Assembly (NCBI RefSeq): GCF_016909185.1
Contig: NZ_JAFBFH010000031.1
Location: forward strand, 1-64,000
Origin: Siminovitchia thermophila
GTDB lineage: Bacteria > Bacillota > Bacilli > Bacillales > Bacillaceae_C
Length of the DNA stretch: 64,000 nt
Direction: 5' to 3'
In this document: positions 29,731-43,330 of the stretch, piece after piece
How positions within the stretch are numbered: position 1 is the stretch's first letter
Layout: each line of letters begins with the position of its first letter
Made by a program: the position numbers and the translations under genes
Notes under the pieces: generated by a model
What the model was told of the DNA's origin: nothing
Databases searched by the model: none
The model's input: the letters and a program-made list of their open reading frames with translations, nothing else

Positions 29731-30690
29731 TCAATCAAACAAAGTGCTTACTGACTTGTTTTCATTAACGCGGATAATGGCCTCGGCAATCAAAGATGCG
29801 ACGGAAAGCTCTTTGATTTTGTCGATTTTCTTTTCTTCGGGAAGGGGGATCGTGTTTGTTACGACAAGCTCTTTCAGACTGGAATTTTGAATCCGCTCAA
29901 TGGCAGGTCCGGATAAAACAGGATGCGTACAGCAAGCGTACACTTCTTTGGCTCCTGCTTCCATCAATGCATTTACAGCCAGCGTAATCGTTCCGGCAGT
30001 ATCAATGATATCATCAATCAAAATCGCCGTTTTTCCTTCCACGTTTCCAACGATATTCATCACTTCTGCCACATTTGGACGAGGGCGGCGTTTATCGATG
30101 ATAGCGATCGGTGCTTTCAAGCGGTCAGCCAATCTTCGCGCCCGCGTTACGCCTCCATGGTCCGGCGACACGATCACAAGCCCGTCCTCCACTAACTGCT
30201 TGCTTTTAAAATAGTCCGCTAAAATCGGAACACCCATTAAATGGTCAATCGGAATATCGAAAAAGCCTTGAATTTGCGGAGCATGAAGGTCTAGTGTAAT
30301 CACTCTTGTCGCGCCTGCCGTTTCGATCAGGTTGGCGACAAGCTTTGCCGTGATTGGTTCCCGGGCTCGCGCCTTCCGATCTTGGCGTGCATATCCATAA
30401 TAAGGCATGACAAGATTGATGTTCTTGGCCGAAGCACGCTTTAACGCATCAGTCATGATTAACAATTCCATTAAGTGCTTGTTGACCGGATCGCTCGTTG
30501 ACTGGATCACATATACATCACAGCCGCGGATGCTTTCCTCAATATTGATTGAAATTTCACCGTCGCTGAACTGACTGACCGTACATTTGCCAAGCTCCAC
30601 TCCGATCGTTTTGGCGATTTCTTCCGAAAGGACACGGTTTGCGTTCAATGAAAAAATTTTTAAAGACGAGTCAAGATATTCGTTAGACAT
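29731..30690 (-). CDS. prs: Ribose-phosphate pyrophosphokinase
   Basis: Makes PRPP from ribose-5-phosphate and ATP for nucleotide, histidine and tryptophan synthesis. The 319-aa product has FSDGEI (ATP site), [15 protein letters not shown] (near 105), and the PRPP loop [10 protein letters not shown] (near 223). It follows glmU by 12 bp in the usual glmU-prs order. Confidence 0.97.
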   Translation of the reverse strand: MSNEYLDSSLKIFSLNANRVLSEEIAKTIGVELGKCTVSQFSDGEISINIEESIRGCDVYVIQSTSDPVNKHLMELLIMTDALKRASAKNINLVMPYYGYARQDRKARAREPITAKLVANLIETAGATRVITLDLHAPQIQGFFDIPIDHLMGVPILADYFKSKQLVEDGLVIVSPDHGGVTRARRLADRLKAPIAIIDKRRPRPNVAEVMNIVGNVEGKTAILIDDIIDTAGTITLAVNALMEAGAKEVYACCTHPVLSGPAIERIQNSSLKELVVTNTIPLPEEKKIDKIKELSVASLIAEAIIRVNENKSVSTLFD

Positions 30691-30702
30691 GGGGAGCCTC
30701 CA

Positions 30703-32076
30703 TTACTTTTTTAAATTTAACTTTTTAGTATAATTTTCTTTATTGACTTGCCGGGCCCGTGCAATCGCCAAAGCATCTTGTGGAACATCATCCGTAATCG
30801 TAGAACCGGCGGCAATATAGGAGCCTTTCTTAATCGTTACCGGGGCTACAAGGTTTGAATTGCATCCGACAAACACGCCGTCCTCGATCTTCGTGAGGTA
30901 TTTGTTTTTCCCGTCATAATTGACTGTGATGGAACCACAACCGATGTTGACGTCTTTGCCCACTTCTGCATCCCCGATATAACTTAAATGCGATGCTTTG
31001 CTGCCTTTTCCGAATATCGATTTTTTTATTTCTACGAAATTACCTATTTTTACATCGTCATGGATAGTGGATTCAGGCCGGATATGTGCAAATGGACCAA
31101 TATTTACGTTTGCCCCAACCGCACTATCGAATACAGCAGACTGGCAGATGGTCGCATTGTGAGATATTTCACAATTGTTGATTTCAGTATTCGGGCCGAT
31201 CTCGCAGTTTTCCCCTATCACCGTTTTTCCACAAATGCTTGTTCCTGGAAAAATAATTGTATCCTGGCCGATGAGTACATCTTTATCAATATAAGTATTA
31301 GCCGGGTCAATCAATGTAACTCCGTTTCGCATATGGGCCTCATTGATACGCTTTCTCATAATGCGCTCTGCTTCTGAAAGAGCCACACGATCATTCACCC
31401 CAAGAGTTTCTTCGAAATCCTCCGTTTGAAAAGCAGTAATCAATTCCTTTTTAGACTTTAATATCTCAATGACATCGGGAAGATAATATTCACCTTGAGA
31501 ATTGTCATTGGAAACATTTTCAAGCGCCTCAAATAAAGCTTCATTGTCGAAGCAGTATGTTCCTGTATTAATCTCATGAATGCGAAGCTCTTCTTCATTC
31601 GCATCTTTATGTTCGACAATCCGTTCGACAGCGCCTTCCGCATTGCGGATTATGCGTCCGTAACCATGCGGGTTTTCCGCAAAAGCCGTCAAAACAGTGG
31701 CTTTGGCGCCTGTTTCTTCATGCTGCTTAATCAATGCTGACATCGTTTCGGACTTAATGAGCGGAGTATCGCCGCAAATGACAAGGGTCGTTCCTTTTTT
31801 ATCCCCCAAAGCATCTTTTGCCTGCATAACTGCATGGGCTGTGCCAAGTTGCTCCTCCTGAATGACGAATCGGCTTTTTCCACCCAAGTGTTGCCTGACC
31901 ATATCCGCTCCAAATCCTACGACTGTAACAGTCTCGTTAACTTGAAGCTCGGATATATTGTCAACGACATGTTCAACCATTGGTTTTCCACAAACTGGAT
32001 GGAGTACCTTATAAAGCTTGGATTTCATCCTTGTCCCTTGCCCCGCAGCCAATATTACCGCGAATCTATTTGACAT
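30703..32076 (-). CDS. glmU: Bifunctional UDP-GlcNAc pyrophosphorylase / GlcN-1-P acetyltransferase
   Basis: Makes UDP-GlcNAc for peptidoglycan. The 457-aa product has an N-terminal uridyltransferase domain ([13 protein letters not shown] at 8-20), then a left-handed beta-helix of hexapeptide repeats (about 250-440) with acetyltransferase residues in NFVEIKKS and [16 protein letters not shown] lies seven bases before the ATG, and a strong promoter is present upstream. Confidence 0.97.
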   Translation of the reverse strand: MSNRFAVILAAGQGTRMKSKLYKVLHPVCGKPMVEHVVDNISELQVNETVTVVGFGADMVRQHLGGKSRFVIQEEQLGTAHAVMQAKDALGDKKGTTLVICGDTPLIKSETMSALIKQHEETGAKATVLTAFAENPHGYGRIIRNAEGAVERIVEHKDANEEELRIHEINTGTYCFDNEALFEALENVSNDNSQGEYYLPDVIEILKSKKELITAFQTEDFEETLGVNDRVALSEAERIMRKRINEAHMRNGVTLIDPANTYIDKDVLIGQDTIIFPGTSICGKTVIGENCEIGPNTEINNCEISHNATICQSAVFDSAVGANVNIGPFAHIRPESTIHDDVKIGNFVEIKKSIFGKGSKASHLSYIGDAEVGKDVNIGCGSITVNYDGKNKYLTKIEDGVFVGCNSNLVAPVTIKKGSYIAAGSTITDDVPQDALAIARARQVNKENYTKKLNLKK

Positions 32077-32108
32077 AAACGGTCCTCCAATTATTTTTTT
32101 CCATAATG

Positions 32109-32137
32109 AATATAGCCTAAAAAGAGGTTTTTTTCAA
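32109..32137 (-). promoter_or_regulatory. glmU-prs promoter (sigma-A)
   Basis: Minus-strand TTGAAA (32132-32137), 17 bases, TATATT (32109-32114). The predicted start is about 25 bases before the glmU ATG. Confidence 0.8.
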
Positions 32138-32371
32138 GAAAATAAGAAATGCGGAGGTGCCCGGATATGTCCCGACAAGCATAAAAACACTCTCATGGAG
32201 GGAGTTCTTCGGACAAGCGGCTGCTCAATCAAACGTGATCAGCATATAGAATAAGCCCCATGTCGGATTCCCATAAAATTCCACCATTTTCTTGCCATGT
32301 ATGCTTCAAAAAATGTTCACAAGAACGCCAGGGGAAAAAAGGATAGAACCGAAAAGAGAAAACATGAAAAA
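32138..32371. other. spoVG-glmU intergenic region
   Basis: No coding frame that I would support. It holds only short imperfect dyads between the spoVG terminator and the glmU promoter. I see no riboswitch signature. Confidence 0.5.
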
Positions 32372-32394
32372 GAGCCTTACTATTCAGTAGGCTC
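32372..32394 (-). terminator. terminator after spoVG
   Basis: Stem GAGCCT/AGGCTC with inner pairs and one bulge, followed on the minus strand by T5. Confidence 0.75.
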
Positions 32395-32418
32395 TCGATG
32401 TAATAATGAGTTATATGG

Positions 32419-32712
32419 TTAGGAAGCGCCAGCTTCTTCTAATTCCGGCTCCTCGATGTCACCTAGACGGTGGTATTCTGCCAAAACCACTTCCTGAATT
32501 TTATTTCTGGTGTTTGAATTAATTGGATGAGCAATATCCCGAAATTCCCCATCTGGTGTTCTTTTACTTGGCATGGCTACGAACAGCCCATTGTTTCCGT
32601 CAATGACACGTATATCGTGAACAACAAATTCATCGTCAAGGGTTATTGAGGCGATTGCTCTCATTCTTCCCTCGGTGTTGACTCGCCGCAGCCTCACATC
32701 AGTCACTTCCAT
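32419..32712 (-). CDS. spoVG: SpoVG, RNA-binding regulator
   Basis: The 97-aa product starts [11 protein letters not shown] and contains the highly conserved [20 protein letters not shown] segment (about 52-71). It affects asymmetric septation and many post-exponential genes; homologues bind nucleic acid. Upstream is the classic sigma-H promoter with an A/T-rich box, as in B. subtilis where AbrB represses it. Confidence 0.97.
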   Translation of the reverse strand: MEVTDVRLRRVNTEGRMRAIASITLDDEFVVHDIRVIDGNNGLFVAMPSKRTPDGEFRDIAHPINSNTRNKIQEVVLAEYHRLGDIEEPELEEAGAS

Positions 32713-32757
32713 TGTTTGTTCACCACCTTCTCGCTCTAATTAGGTACCATAATGTAG

Positions 32758-32786
32758 TTATTCAACGTAACTTGCTATTCTCCTTC
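32758..32786 (-). promoter_or_regulatory. sigma-H promoter of spoVG
   Basis: Minus-strand -35 GAAGGAGAA (32778-32786), 11 bases, -10 GTTGAATAA (32758-32766), which fit the sigma-H elements RnAGGAwWW and RnnGAATww. An A/T-rich tract (about 32787-32822) lies upstream, as at the B. subtilis promoter. Confidence 0.85.
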
Positions 32787-32893
32787 TAAAATTGATAACT
32801 TTTTTGAATTTTTTAATATATGAGCGATTTATTTTTATGAAGGTGAAAACGACAACCCTGAAGGGCTTAAGAAATCAAACGGCGGCCCTCATT

Positions 32894-33268
32894 TTATTTT
32901 ACAAGTGCAATGACTTCTATTTCCAATAGGACGTCTTTTGGCAGGCGGGCAACCTCCACACATGAACGGGCCGGCTTGTGATTGGAAAAATATTGGGCAT
33001 AAATATCATTGATCGTTGCGAAGTCGTCCATGTTTTTGATAAATACAGTCGTTTTTACGACAGTGTCAAATGATGCTCCTGCCGCTTCTAATACTCCCTG
33101 CAAATTGCGGAACACCTGATGGGTTTGCTCCACGACACCGCCCTCAACAAGTTCCCCCTGCGGCGTGAGCGCAATTTGTCCCGAGCTGTAAAACATATTG
33201 TTTACCACGATGCCTTGAGAATAGGGGCCAATCGCAGCAGGTGCCTGATTCGTTGAAATCGTACGCAT
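32894..33268 (-). CDS. ridA: RidA family reactive intermediate deaminase (YabJ)
   Basis: The 124-aa trimeric RidA/YjgF protein hydrolyses reactive enamine/imine intermediates. Signatures are [11 protein letters not shown] near the N-terminus and [12 protein letters not shown] (about 100-111) with the substrate-binding Arg. The ATG at 33268 follows GAGGGAGAG; the upstream in-frame ATG would place the ribosome site inside the gene. It follows purR by 14 bp, as in B. subtilis. Confidence 0.96.
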   Translation of the reverse strand: MRTISTNQAPAAIGPYSQGIVVNNMFYSSGQIALTPQGELVEGGVVEQTHQVFRNLQGVLEAAGASFDTVVKTTVFIKNMDDFATINDIYAQYFSNHKPARSCVEVARLPKDVLLEIEVIALVK

Positions 33269-33282
33269 CTTCGTTCTCTCCC

Positions 33283-34116
33283 TCATAGAAAGTTTATTTT
33301 TTTGGAAAAATAGTTCCCTGTCACCACATTGATCTTTTTTTCTTTCATATTTACATCAGTCAATTTTACTAAAGAAATATAATCATCAACAAGCCTTTCC
33401 TCAACATGTTCGGATTCAACCAATACGGCGATTCCCGCAACAGACGCATTAAATTCCTCGAGCAAATTGATCATCCCGTTTACCGTTCCGCCGGCCTTCA
33501 TAAAATCATCGACAATCAGCACGCGCGCGCCTTCCTTCAAGCTGCGCTTTGAAAGAACCATCGTTTGAATCCGTTTTGAAGAGCCGGAAACATAATTGAT
33601 CGTCACGGTCGGTCCTTCGGTGACTTTCGGGTCACGTCTGACAATCACAAAAGGGACGTTCAATTGATTCGCTACAGCCTGCGCGATCGGAATGCCTTTT
33701 GTGGAAACAGTCATGATAACATCAATTTCCCGGTCTGCCACTGCGGCTGCGAGCAGCTTTCCTACTTCATTCATCATTTTTGGATTTCCCAGCAAATCGG
33801 TCATAAATAAATATTCGCCGGGTAAAAGGCGTTCTGGGTCTGCAATTAATGAACAAAGCTTGTTGATAATCGCTTCTGCCTGATCCTCTTTCACCATTGG
33901 GTAAAATTTTACTCCGCCTGCGGCGCCGGGGATGGTTTGCAAAACGCCAATGCCCTGGTGTTTAAAAATGTCATTAATGATGACAAGATCTTCGCTGATG
34001 GATGATTTTGCAGATTGATAACGCTCGGCAAACCAAGTCAAAGAAACGAGTTCGCGAGGATGATTCATTAAGTAATGCGTCATATCAACAAGCCGCTCGC
34101 TACGGCGAAATTTCAT
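33283..34116 (-). CDS. purR: Purine operon repressor PurR
   Basis: Represses purine genes; induced by PRPP. The 277-aa product has a winged-helix N-terminus (about 1-72) and a phosphoribosyltransferase-like C-terminus with the PRPP motif [13 protein letters not shown] (near 200). GGAGG lies before the ATG at 34116, giving the standard MKFRRSERL start; the open frame upstream is not translated by this criterion. Confidence 0.96.
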   Translation of the reverse strand: MKFRRSERLVDMTHYLMNHPRELVSLTWFAERYQSAKSSISEDLVIINDIFKHQGIGVLQTIPGAAGGVKFYPMVKEDQAEAIINKLCSLIADPERLLPGEYLFMTDLLGNPKMMNEVGKLLAAAVADREIDVIMTVSTKGIPIAQAVANQLNVPFVIVRRDPKVTEGPTVTINYVSGSSKRIQTMVLSKRSLKEGARVLIVDDFMKAGGTVNGMINLLEEFNASVAGIAVLVESEHVEERLVDDYISLVKLTDVNMKEKKINVVTGNYFSKKINFL

Positions 34117-34194
34117 TCTGTAACCTCCAGTAATATGTATAAGCGAATATTTTAATGCAAATATACACAATTGTACGTATTTAGGCAAGAATTG

Positions 34195-35052
34195 TTATGA
34201 ACGGCCCAACATCCTGACTGCAAAGACTTGATGACAGAAACCTCGCAATCCGTTATAAATTCGGTGTAGTCTTGACTCACGCCTTACGAGGCCAAAAACG
34301 GTAGGCCCGCTTCCACTCATCAGCACGGAATCTGCCCCAAATCGTTCCATCTGCTTTTTGATGTGCAATACCTCGGGATACTTGGAAAACGTGACACCCT
34401 CCAGAGCATTGCCCATATGCTGGCACACACCTTCATAATCCTTTTGCATAATGGCTTGGATCATCCCTTCCGTATCCGGGTGCTGAATACGGCTCATATC
34501 CAGATTGCCATATATTTCGGAAGTGGAAACCCCGATAGATGGCTTGGCCAAAATTACCCAGCAAGATGGAGGCGGCGGAAGCTTTGTAATTTTTTCGCCC
34601 CTGCCACGAGCCAATGCCGTGCCTCCGTGAACACAAAACGCCACATCCGAACCAATCTCCGAGCCAAGAGCAGCCAGTTCTTCCACCGAAAGACCGATCT
34701 GCCATAATTCGTTCAGACCTTTTAATGTGGCTGCTGCATCACTGCTTCCCCCTGCGAGTCCAGCCGCTACCGGAATCACCTTATTGATCGATATTTCAAC
34801 GCCTTGGCGGATACTAAAGCGCTCTTTCAACAACTTGGCTGCCTGATAAGCCAAATTACGTTCATCTCCTGGAACATATCGGCTATGGGAAAGAATCGCT
34901 ATTTTGTCTTCCTTCACTTCGTTTAGTTCCAAGCGATCCGCCAGATCAATGGTTGTCATGACCATTTCTACTTCATGGTAACCATCGCTTCTTTTACCGA
35001 GCACATCTAAAGTCAAGTTGATTTTTGCCGGCGCCTTGATTAAAAGTTTCAA
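34195..35052 (-). CDS. ispE: 4-diphosphocytidyl-2-C-methyl-D-erythritol kinase
   Basis: GHMP kinase of the methylerythritol phosphate route to isoprenoids. The 285-aa product has the N-terminal [14 protein letters not shown], the ATP loop [15 protein letters not shown] (near 95) and the C-terminal [10 protein letters not shown]. The start is a TTG at 35052 behind AGGTGA. It sits between sspF and purR in the usual order. Confidence 0.96.
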   Translation of the reverse strand: MKLLIKAPAKINLTLDVLGKRSDGYHEVEMVMTTIDLADRLELNEVKEDKIAILSHSRYVPGDERNLAYQAAKLLKERFSIRQGVEISINKVIPVAAGLAGGSSDAAATLKGLNELWQIGLSVEELAALGSEIGSDVAFCVHGGTALARGRGEKITKLPPPPSCWVILAKPSIGVSTSEIYGNLDMSRIQHPDTEGMIQAIMQKDYEGVCQHMGNALEGVTFSKYPEVLHIKKQMERFGADSVLMSGSGPTVFGLVRRESRLHRIYNGLRGFCHQVFAVRMLGRS

Positions 35053-35217
35053 ACTGCTTCACCTACTTCGCATTCTGACTGCAACAGACAGGAGCCTGAT
35101 GTATTTGGCGCCTTTGTTCGTCTTTGGCGTATTACCGTATTTTTTCCATTTTACCATGATCTTTTCTGAAAAACCATTCGATCCATCACCCTTGATAAGC
35201 CGACCATTCAGCTAAGA

Positions 35218-35243
35218 AAAGCCGAAGCAAATGCTCCGGCTTT
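35218..35243 (-). terminator. terminator between sspF and ispE
   Basis: Eleven-base-pair stem AAAGCCGGAGC/GCTTCGGCTTT (one G-U) with four-base loop; T runs on both strands, so it can act bidirectionally. Confidence 0.85.
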
Positions 35244-35288
35244 TTTCGCGGGTAGTTTATTTACTTCAGGCTAGAAACACATCATTCT

Positions 35289-35471
35289 TCACGATTGCCT
35301 TGATTGGCCGAGTTGCCGTTCAGCCATTTCAATGGCTCTTTTCACCATGTTTCCCGCATCGCGGGCTTTAATTCCGCCCCAACCTTCCTTCTGGACGACA
35401 TCGTAAAATCCCAACTCTTTCGCCAATTCTTCTTTCAATTGATCCGACATGACTCCTCTTCTCCGTCCCAA
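35289..35471 (-). CDS. sspF: Small acid-soluble spore protein (SspF-like)
   Basis: The 60-aa alpha/beta-type-related SASP has segments GRRRGVMSD and [20 protein letters not shown]. It resembles SspF, a forespore DNA-binding protein. The frame extends to a GTG at 35492, but AAGGGGG is inside that extension, eight bases before the TTG at 35471, which gives the family's usual length. A weak sigma-G-like pair (GTTATA, 17 bases, CAAAATA) lies upstream near 35510-35540. Confidence 0.92.
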   Translation of the reverse strand: MGRRRGVMSDQLKEELAKELGFYDVVQKEGWGGIKARDAGNMVKRAIEMAERQLGQSRQS

Positions 35472-35636
35472 AGCGAATTCCCCCTTCGCCACCCGCCTTT
35501 ATATTTTGATACAAACGCGAACGATTATAACTGCCAATGTTTGCTGAACCGAAGGCAAGCCTATTGGTTAAATTACCAGAAAAAACTGAAAAATTATCGC
35601 GTTTTCCGAGAAAAGCTGTTTTAAGAAAAAACAAAA

Positions 35637-35673
35637 AGCCTGTAAAGAAAAACACCCGCTTTCTCTACAAGCT
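35637..35673 (-). terminator. terminator after veg
   Basis: Long imperfect stem (AGCTTGTA... paired with ...TACAGGCT in minus-strand RNA) with a TTTTT-G-TTTTT tail, starting ten bases after the veg stop codon. Confidence 0.75.
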
Positions 35674-35682
35674 GAGACTGCA

Positions 35683-35952
35683 TTACTGTTGTCCTATTGC
35701 TATATTACCTGTCGTTTCATCATAAAAAGTAAGTTCAACCGTTTCTGTCAGAACGTCAGCATAGCTGTAAGATACACGTTCAAATGCATTTTCGTCCTGA
35801 TCCAGTTCAACAACGAAAACCGATGGATAAGTTTCTGCCAATACTCCGGAACGTTCGATTGTTTTTCTTCGGCCTCCATTGGCTTTTAACATCAATCTTT
35901 TGCCCAAATTAGAATCAAGGGCTTTCTTAATGCTCGCTAATGTTTTTGGCAT
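35683..35952 (-). CDS. veg: Veg protein
   Basis: The 89-aa Veg-family protein has the core [20 protein letters not shown] (about 25-44) and [20 protein letters not shown]. In B. subtilis Veg stimulates biofilm matrix expression and is very strongly expressed. AGGTGGAG lies seven bases before the ATG at 35952. Two sigma-A promoters precede it. Confidence 0.95.
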   Translation of the reverse strand: MPKTLASIKKALDSNLGKRLMLKANGGRRKTIERSGVLAETYPSVFVVELDQDENAFERVSYSYADVLTETVELTFYDETTGNIAIGQQ

Positions 35953-35978
35953 TTTTTCGCTCCACCTCACTGTTTCCC

Positions 35979-36007
35979 ATTATATCACGCCTGGTAAAAA
36001 AGGTCAA
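35979..36007 (-). promoter_or_regulatory. veg proximal promoter (strong sigma-A)
   Basis: Minus-strand TTGACC (36002-36007), 17 bases, perfect TATAAT (35979-35984) preceded by TGA, an extended -10. It lies about 26 bp before the veg ATG. Confidence 0.85.
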
Positions 36008-36018
36008 ACAAATTTATT

Positions 36019-36048
36019 ATTTTATCAATGAAAACCGGGTGTTGTCAA
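36019..36048 (-). promoter_or_regulatory. veg distal promoter
   Basis: Minus-strand perfect TTGACA (36043-36048), 18 bases, TAAAAT (36019-36024), directly upstream of the proximal promoter. Confidence 0.7.
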
Positions 36049-36151
36049 TCAATTTTTTTCTACATTATGACCTATTTTACAACAACCTTAGTATTACACC
36101 ACGATATAAATATATGTGCTGTGCAGCAAAAATTTTGTATAAGCAAAAAAA

Positions 36152-36170
36152 GCCTCTAAAATACAGGGGC
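36152..36170 (-). terminator. terminator after yabG
   Basis: Six-base arms GCCCCT/AGAGGC with one mismatch, seven-base loop and a T7 run on the minus strand (36145-36151). Confidence 0.65.
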
Positions 36171-36213
36171 CAACTTCCTTTATTGAAAATTGACCCGCTC
36201 ACAAATGTATCGT

Positions 36214-37089
36214 TTATTCATCATCAACTGGCCTAAACGGCATGCCTGTACGGAGGACGCCTTTCGTTTCAAGGCCACCCAATCCTTTTTGACCTGTCAA
36301 TGTATTCCGCAGGACATCCCACACGTTGATTCTCTCCATAAATGGCGTAAAGCTGATTTTGGTGACGATATAGACGGGATCTAGTGCATGGATGTTGACG
36401 CGTTGCGGCGAGCTGGCAAAATTGGCTCCAGCCAGAATTAAAGATTCAAAATGCGACTGGCAAGCACCGGCAAATATAACGAGCTGGTCAAGATTTGGAT
36501 TTTTCCTCCGCGCGGCCCTGACAGCTTCTACAAAATATTTGGAATGCCGGTAAGCATTTAAATCCATTTTCTTTCCCTTGGCTCTTGAATAGGCATCATG
36601 GCCTGTAATGACAAGGATATGAGGGTGGTATTCATCGATGAGAATGGGAATTTTTCTATACATCTCTTTTTCATCACAATGAACTCCTCTGACAGATACC
36701 CCAAATTTTTTGTATAAGTCCAGACACCTGTTCAAATAATTCGGGTCTCCATCCATATGAAGGACACGTCCGGGTATTTGAAAATAATTATACTCCCTCT
36801 TATAGCCGTCCGTAGCCGTATATTCCTGCTTAGACCTAATCAGCTCCAAATCCTGTCGAAAAAGCTTCAACGACTGTTCCTCCAGTAAACGGACTGCCGA
36901 TGATCTTGTCAGCCTTTCTTCTTCGGAAAATGGGACAAGATCTTCAATCGGCGCATCTGCCACCAGCCGATAATCCTCTCCATAGAGAACAGCTGTTGTT
37001 TGACCGTCAATCTCCATGATGTCAATGACCCGAAATAAAAGATCACATTGATAGGATAAGCGGCCGACAATCGTATTAATTGATATCAC
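36214..37089 (-). CDS. yabG: Sporulation-specific protease YabG
   Basis: The 291-aa mother-cell protease modifies spore-coat proteins in B. subtilis. Strongly conserved segments are ILVITGHDAYS, FAGACQSHFESLILAGANFA (with a conserved Cys and His) and SFTPFMERINVWDVLRNT. The frame opens at an ATG at 37104, but homologues start near the VISINTIVG segment; GGAG lies nine bases before the GTG at 37089. A sigma-K-type promoter matches its known mother-cell timing. Confidence 0.94.
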   Translation of the reverse strand: MISINTIVGRLSYQCDLLFRVIDIMEIDGQTTAVLYGEDYRLVADAPIEDLVPFSEEERLTRSSAVRLLEEQSLKLFRQDLELIRSKQEYTATDGYKREYNYFQIPGRVLHMDGDPNYLNRCLDLYKKFGVSVRGVHCDEKEMYRKIPILIDEYHPHILVITGHDAYSRAKGKKMDLNAYRHSKYFVEAVRAARRKNPNLDQLVIFAGACQSHFESLILAGANFASSPQRVNIHALDPVYIVTKISFTPFMERINVWDVLRNTLTGQKGLGGLETKGVLRTGMPFRPVDDE

Positions 37090-37132
37090 GGTCGTCAACT
37101 CCATAAACAGCGCAAATTAAATTCCTTTGCCA

Positions 37133-37160
37133 TAGGCTATGCGCCCTTCCTGTTCAATGT
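37133..37160 (-). promoter_or_regulatory. sigma-K promoter of yabG
   Basis: Minus-strand AC (37159-37160), 17 bases, CATAGCCTA (37133-37141), a perfect CATAnnnTA -10. yabG is a sigma-K gene in B. subtilis. Confidence 0.75.
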
Positions 37161-37166
37161 GTCTGT

Positions 37167-38614
<1,448 letters not shown>

Positions 38615-38692
38615 TTTTCCTCCATATAGTGAATCGCCAAAGATCTTTTTATCTTAATTTTATTATAACCCGCCTTATGAGAAAAAAGAAAA

Positions 38693-38715
38693 AGCAGAGG
38701 ATCAATTCCCCCGCT
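38693..38715 (-). terminator. terminator after yabE
   Basis: Nine-base-pair stem with two G-U pairs (AGCGGGGGA/TCCTCTGCT), five-base loop and a T-rich tail. Its upstream arm shares one base with the yabE stop codon. Confidence 0.75.
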
Positions 38716-39947
38716 TAGTCCAAAATTTTCACTTTGACTTTTTTGCTTCCAAAGCTGTGTGCCTCGCCACTCGTTTGAACATGCACATCAATTTTATTCC
38801 CTTTAATGGCACCACCTGTGTCGCCGGCCACAGCATAACCATAACCTTCAACCCAAACTTTTGTACCGAGTGGTATGACATTCGGGTCAACCGCAATTAC
38901 TTTGGCACTCGGATTGGCCTTTAAGTCAATTCCAGTAGCCGTGACACCTGAACAGCCACCGCATGTTGCCGTATAGGCCGTTGCGCTCACGTATATTTCT
39001 TTTCCGCCGCTATCTTTTTCCACTGTTTGTATAATTTGTGGCGTTTTTTCCTTGGTGCTCTGTTTAGTGATCTGCGGGGCCGGGGTGCTCTGTTTCGTTC
39101 CCGTTCCGACAGCCACAACCTTTTGGACGCTTTCTCTTATTTTCTTTTCTGAAATAAGCGTCCGGTTCACTTCCTTGCCGTTTTCAACTGTCACTTCGTA
39201 CTCTTTTTTTACAAGACCTTGTTTACCTTCCTGGATCACTTTCTCCGTGCCATTGGGCAAAGAAGGATCTTTCTGCGTAATAACTTCAAAATCAATCGGC
39301 TCTTCCACTACATCAGTGACTTTTTGACCGCGAATGATATGTACCTCGCTATTAGGAGAAATATTTTCTTCTAGCCGAGGCTGCACCTTGTCCAATGGTC
39401 CGAAAGTGATTCCTTGTTGTTTTACAAAGTCGGCGACTGTCGTTGAAGTAGTCCACACTTCTTTCACGTTGCCGCCATCATTGAGAACAAGAGGAAAAGC
39501 CCGTTCTATTTGAATGTCCATACCGGCAACAACGGGGGCGGTTAGAGACATGTTCACCTGATCTTGTTCTTTCAATTCAATCTGATTTTCTTCCAAAAGC
39601 TGTTTTACTGTTTTCGCAGTCGTCCAAACAACCTGTGAATTGCTGCCTTCCGTGATCTCAACTTTTTTCGCCGGTTCCCAAACAAGAGAGAGTTCATCAA
39701 TTAAAGCTGTTTCCGGATGATGTGATAGATAGTCCGATTCTTTTATATCGATATTTAATTCATTTAGCATATCCTGAATCGTGTCGGCATGTGTTTTGAC
39801 AACAACTTTTTCTCCGTCCAGAGTTAAAGCCACTGTTTTTTTTGTTCCCTCGTTAATCAAAGTAATGAGGGTTGCTGTAAAAACGAGAAAACTCGCAACG
39901 GCGAGTCCCATTTTTTTTCGTTTTTCCATCTGCATGAAACTGGCCAT
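38715..39947 (-). CDS. yabE: Cell-wall binding/lytic protein YabE (DUF348-G5-3D)
   Basis: The 410-aa secreted or membrane-anchored protein has an N-terminal hydrophobic segment (about 13-32), three DUF348 repeats (about 35-215), a G5 domain (about 215-290), a linker rich in T, K and P, and a C-terminal 3D domain (about 320-410). The three catalytic Asp are visible in GID, AVDPNVIPLG and AVAGDTGG. This is the Rpf/stationary-phase-survival-like muralytic family. GGAGG precedes the ATG. Confidence 0.94.
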   Translation of the reverse strand: MASFMQMEKRKKMGLAVASFLVFTATLITLINEGTKKTVALTLDGEKVVVKTHADTIQDMLNELNIDIKESDYLSHHPETALIDELSLVWEPAKKVEITEGSNSQVVWTTAKTVKQLLEENQIELKEQDQVNMSLTAPVVAGMDIQIERAFPLVLNDGGNVKEVWTTSTTVADFVKQQGITFGPLDKVQPRLEENISPNSEVHIIRGQKVTDVVEEPIDFEVITQKDPSLPNGTEKVIQEGKQGLVKKEYEVTVENGKEVNRTLISEKKIRESVQKVVAVGTGTKQSTPAPQITKQSTKEKTPQIIQTVEKDSGGKEIYVSATAYTATCGGCSGVTATGIDLKANPSAKVIAVDPNVIPLGTKVWVEGYGYAVAGDTGGAIKGNKIDVHVQTSGEAHSFGSKKVKVKILD

Positions 39948-40080
39948 GGAACGACTCCTCCTTTTCGTCTCATGAATGAGCGTTTTCTATATTTGAGCCA
40001 ATCCTTTACGGGAATTGCTTCGATTTACTTTCATTCAATGTTTATCAGGAAGAGTTTGTAAAGTTTAGGGGTATGAAGGA

Positions 40081-40851
40081 TTATTCATGTATGCCAAATA
40101 ATTTTTTCGCATTTTCTGTTGTCGCCCGGGCGACTTCTTCATAGGATATTCCTTTTAATTCGGCAATTTGTTCAGCCACAAGCTTTACATACGCCGGTTC
40201 ATTCCTTTTTCCCCGGTACGGATGCGGCGCCAAGTAAGGACAGTCCGTTTCGATCAGCAGCTTGTCCAGCGGAACTTGCTCGGCTACTCTCTTTGGTTTT
40301 TTGGCATTTTTAAACGTAACGGGACCGCCTAAAGAGATGTAAAAATTAAGTCTTAAACATTCTTTGGCAGATTCTGCGCTTCCGCTAAAACAATGCATAA
40401 TGCCGCCGATTTCCTTGGCATCTTCTTCCTTCAGGATCTGAATGATATCCTCTGTCGCTTCACGATTATGTATAATCAGCGGCAAGCGCAACTTCTTTGC
40501 GAGCCTGATCTGTTTGCGAAATACTTCTTGCTGAATATCTTTCGGGGACTTATCCCAATGATAATCAAGCCCGATTTCCCCATAAGCAACTACTTTCGGA
40601 TGGCGGGCCTTTTCTTCAAGCCACACCAAATCCTCTTCCGTCATGTCGATGGCATCAACTGGATGCCAACCGATGCTTGCATATAAAAAATCATATTTAT
40701 CAACTATTTGGAGAGCTCTTTCGATCGTTTCCCGATTAAAACCGACAACAACCATATGCTCTACCCCTGCTTCTTGTGCCCGTTTCATAACCTCTTCCAA
40801 ATCATCGTTAAATTGTTCGTCATTTAAATGGACATGCGTATCAAATAACAT
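40081..40851 (-). CDS. tatD: TatD-family metal-dependent DNase (YabD)
   Basis: The 256-aa metallohydrolase has a TIM-barrel. Metal ligands are visible in FDTHVHL (near 3-9), GEIGLDYHW (near 93), IIHNREA (near 127), MHCFSGS (near 152) and ETDCPYLAP (near 203). It is a 3'-5' exonuclease or deoxyribonuclease by family. AAGGAGAG lies eight bases before the ATG. The metG-tatD-yabE-rnmV-ksgA order is conserved. Confidence 0.95.
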   Translation of the reverse strand: MLFDTHVHLNDEQFNDDLEEVMKRAQEAGVEHMVVVGFNRETIERALQIVDKYDFLYASIGWHPVDAIDMTEEDLVWLEEKARHPKVVAYGEIGLDYHWDKSPKDIQQEVFRKQIRLAKKLRLPLIIHNREATEDIIQILKEEDAKEIGGIMHCFSGSAESAKECLRLNFYISLGGPVTFKNAKKPKRVAEQVPLDKLLIETDCPYLAPHPYRGKRNEPAYVKLVAEQIAELKGISYEEVARATTENAKKLFGIHE

Positions 40852-40936
40852 GGGCTCTTCTCTCCTTTAACGAGTATAAAGTATTTAAAAGTAACATAAG
40901 TCACAACAAGATAACATTTATATTACAAAAAAAGAA

Positions 40937-40985
40937 CATAGGGAGTCGGGCTGGAATAGGGACTTAATCAGCCTTTCTCTCTATG
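40937..40985 (-). terminator. terminator after metG
   Basis: Two-part stem in minus-strand RNA: outer CATAGAGAG/CTCCCTATG (one G-U) and inner AGGCTG/CAGCC, followed by TTCTTTTTTT. The inner sequence resembles the GGGCTGGAA ends of the 44.9-kb repeat. Confidence 0.75.
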
Positions 40986-41030
40986 CCCCCAATACTTTGG
41001 ACATTTTCTGAATTTTTATTTACATTAAGT

Positions 41031-43217
<2,187 letters not shown>

Positions 43218-43246
43218 TTGACGGATATGGGAAAGACTGGTACTAT
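43218..43246 (+). promoter_or_regulatory. abrB promoter (sigma-A, extended -10)
   Basis: TTGACG (43218-43223), 17 bases, TACTAT (43241-43246) preceded by TGG. Predicted start near 43253, about 78 bases before the abrB ATG. Confidence 0.82.
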
Positions 43247-43248
43247 TG

Positions 43249-43260
43249 ATGTAGCTACAT
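43249..43260. promoter_or_regulatory. perfect palindrome at the abrB transcription start
   Basis: ATGTAGCTACAT, a 12-bp perfect dyad, overlaps the expected abrB start point. Its location fits an operator. B. subtilis abrB is autorepressed and Spo0A-repressed, but this is not a 0A box. Confidence 0.5.
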
Positions 43261-43330
43261 AGGCTATAAAACACGATCGTTTTGATATAAATGGGTGAAA
43301 GAGAGAAGAGAAATTGGGGAGGGCAATGTA

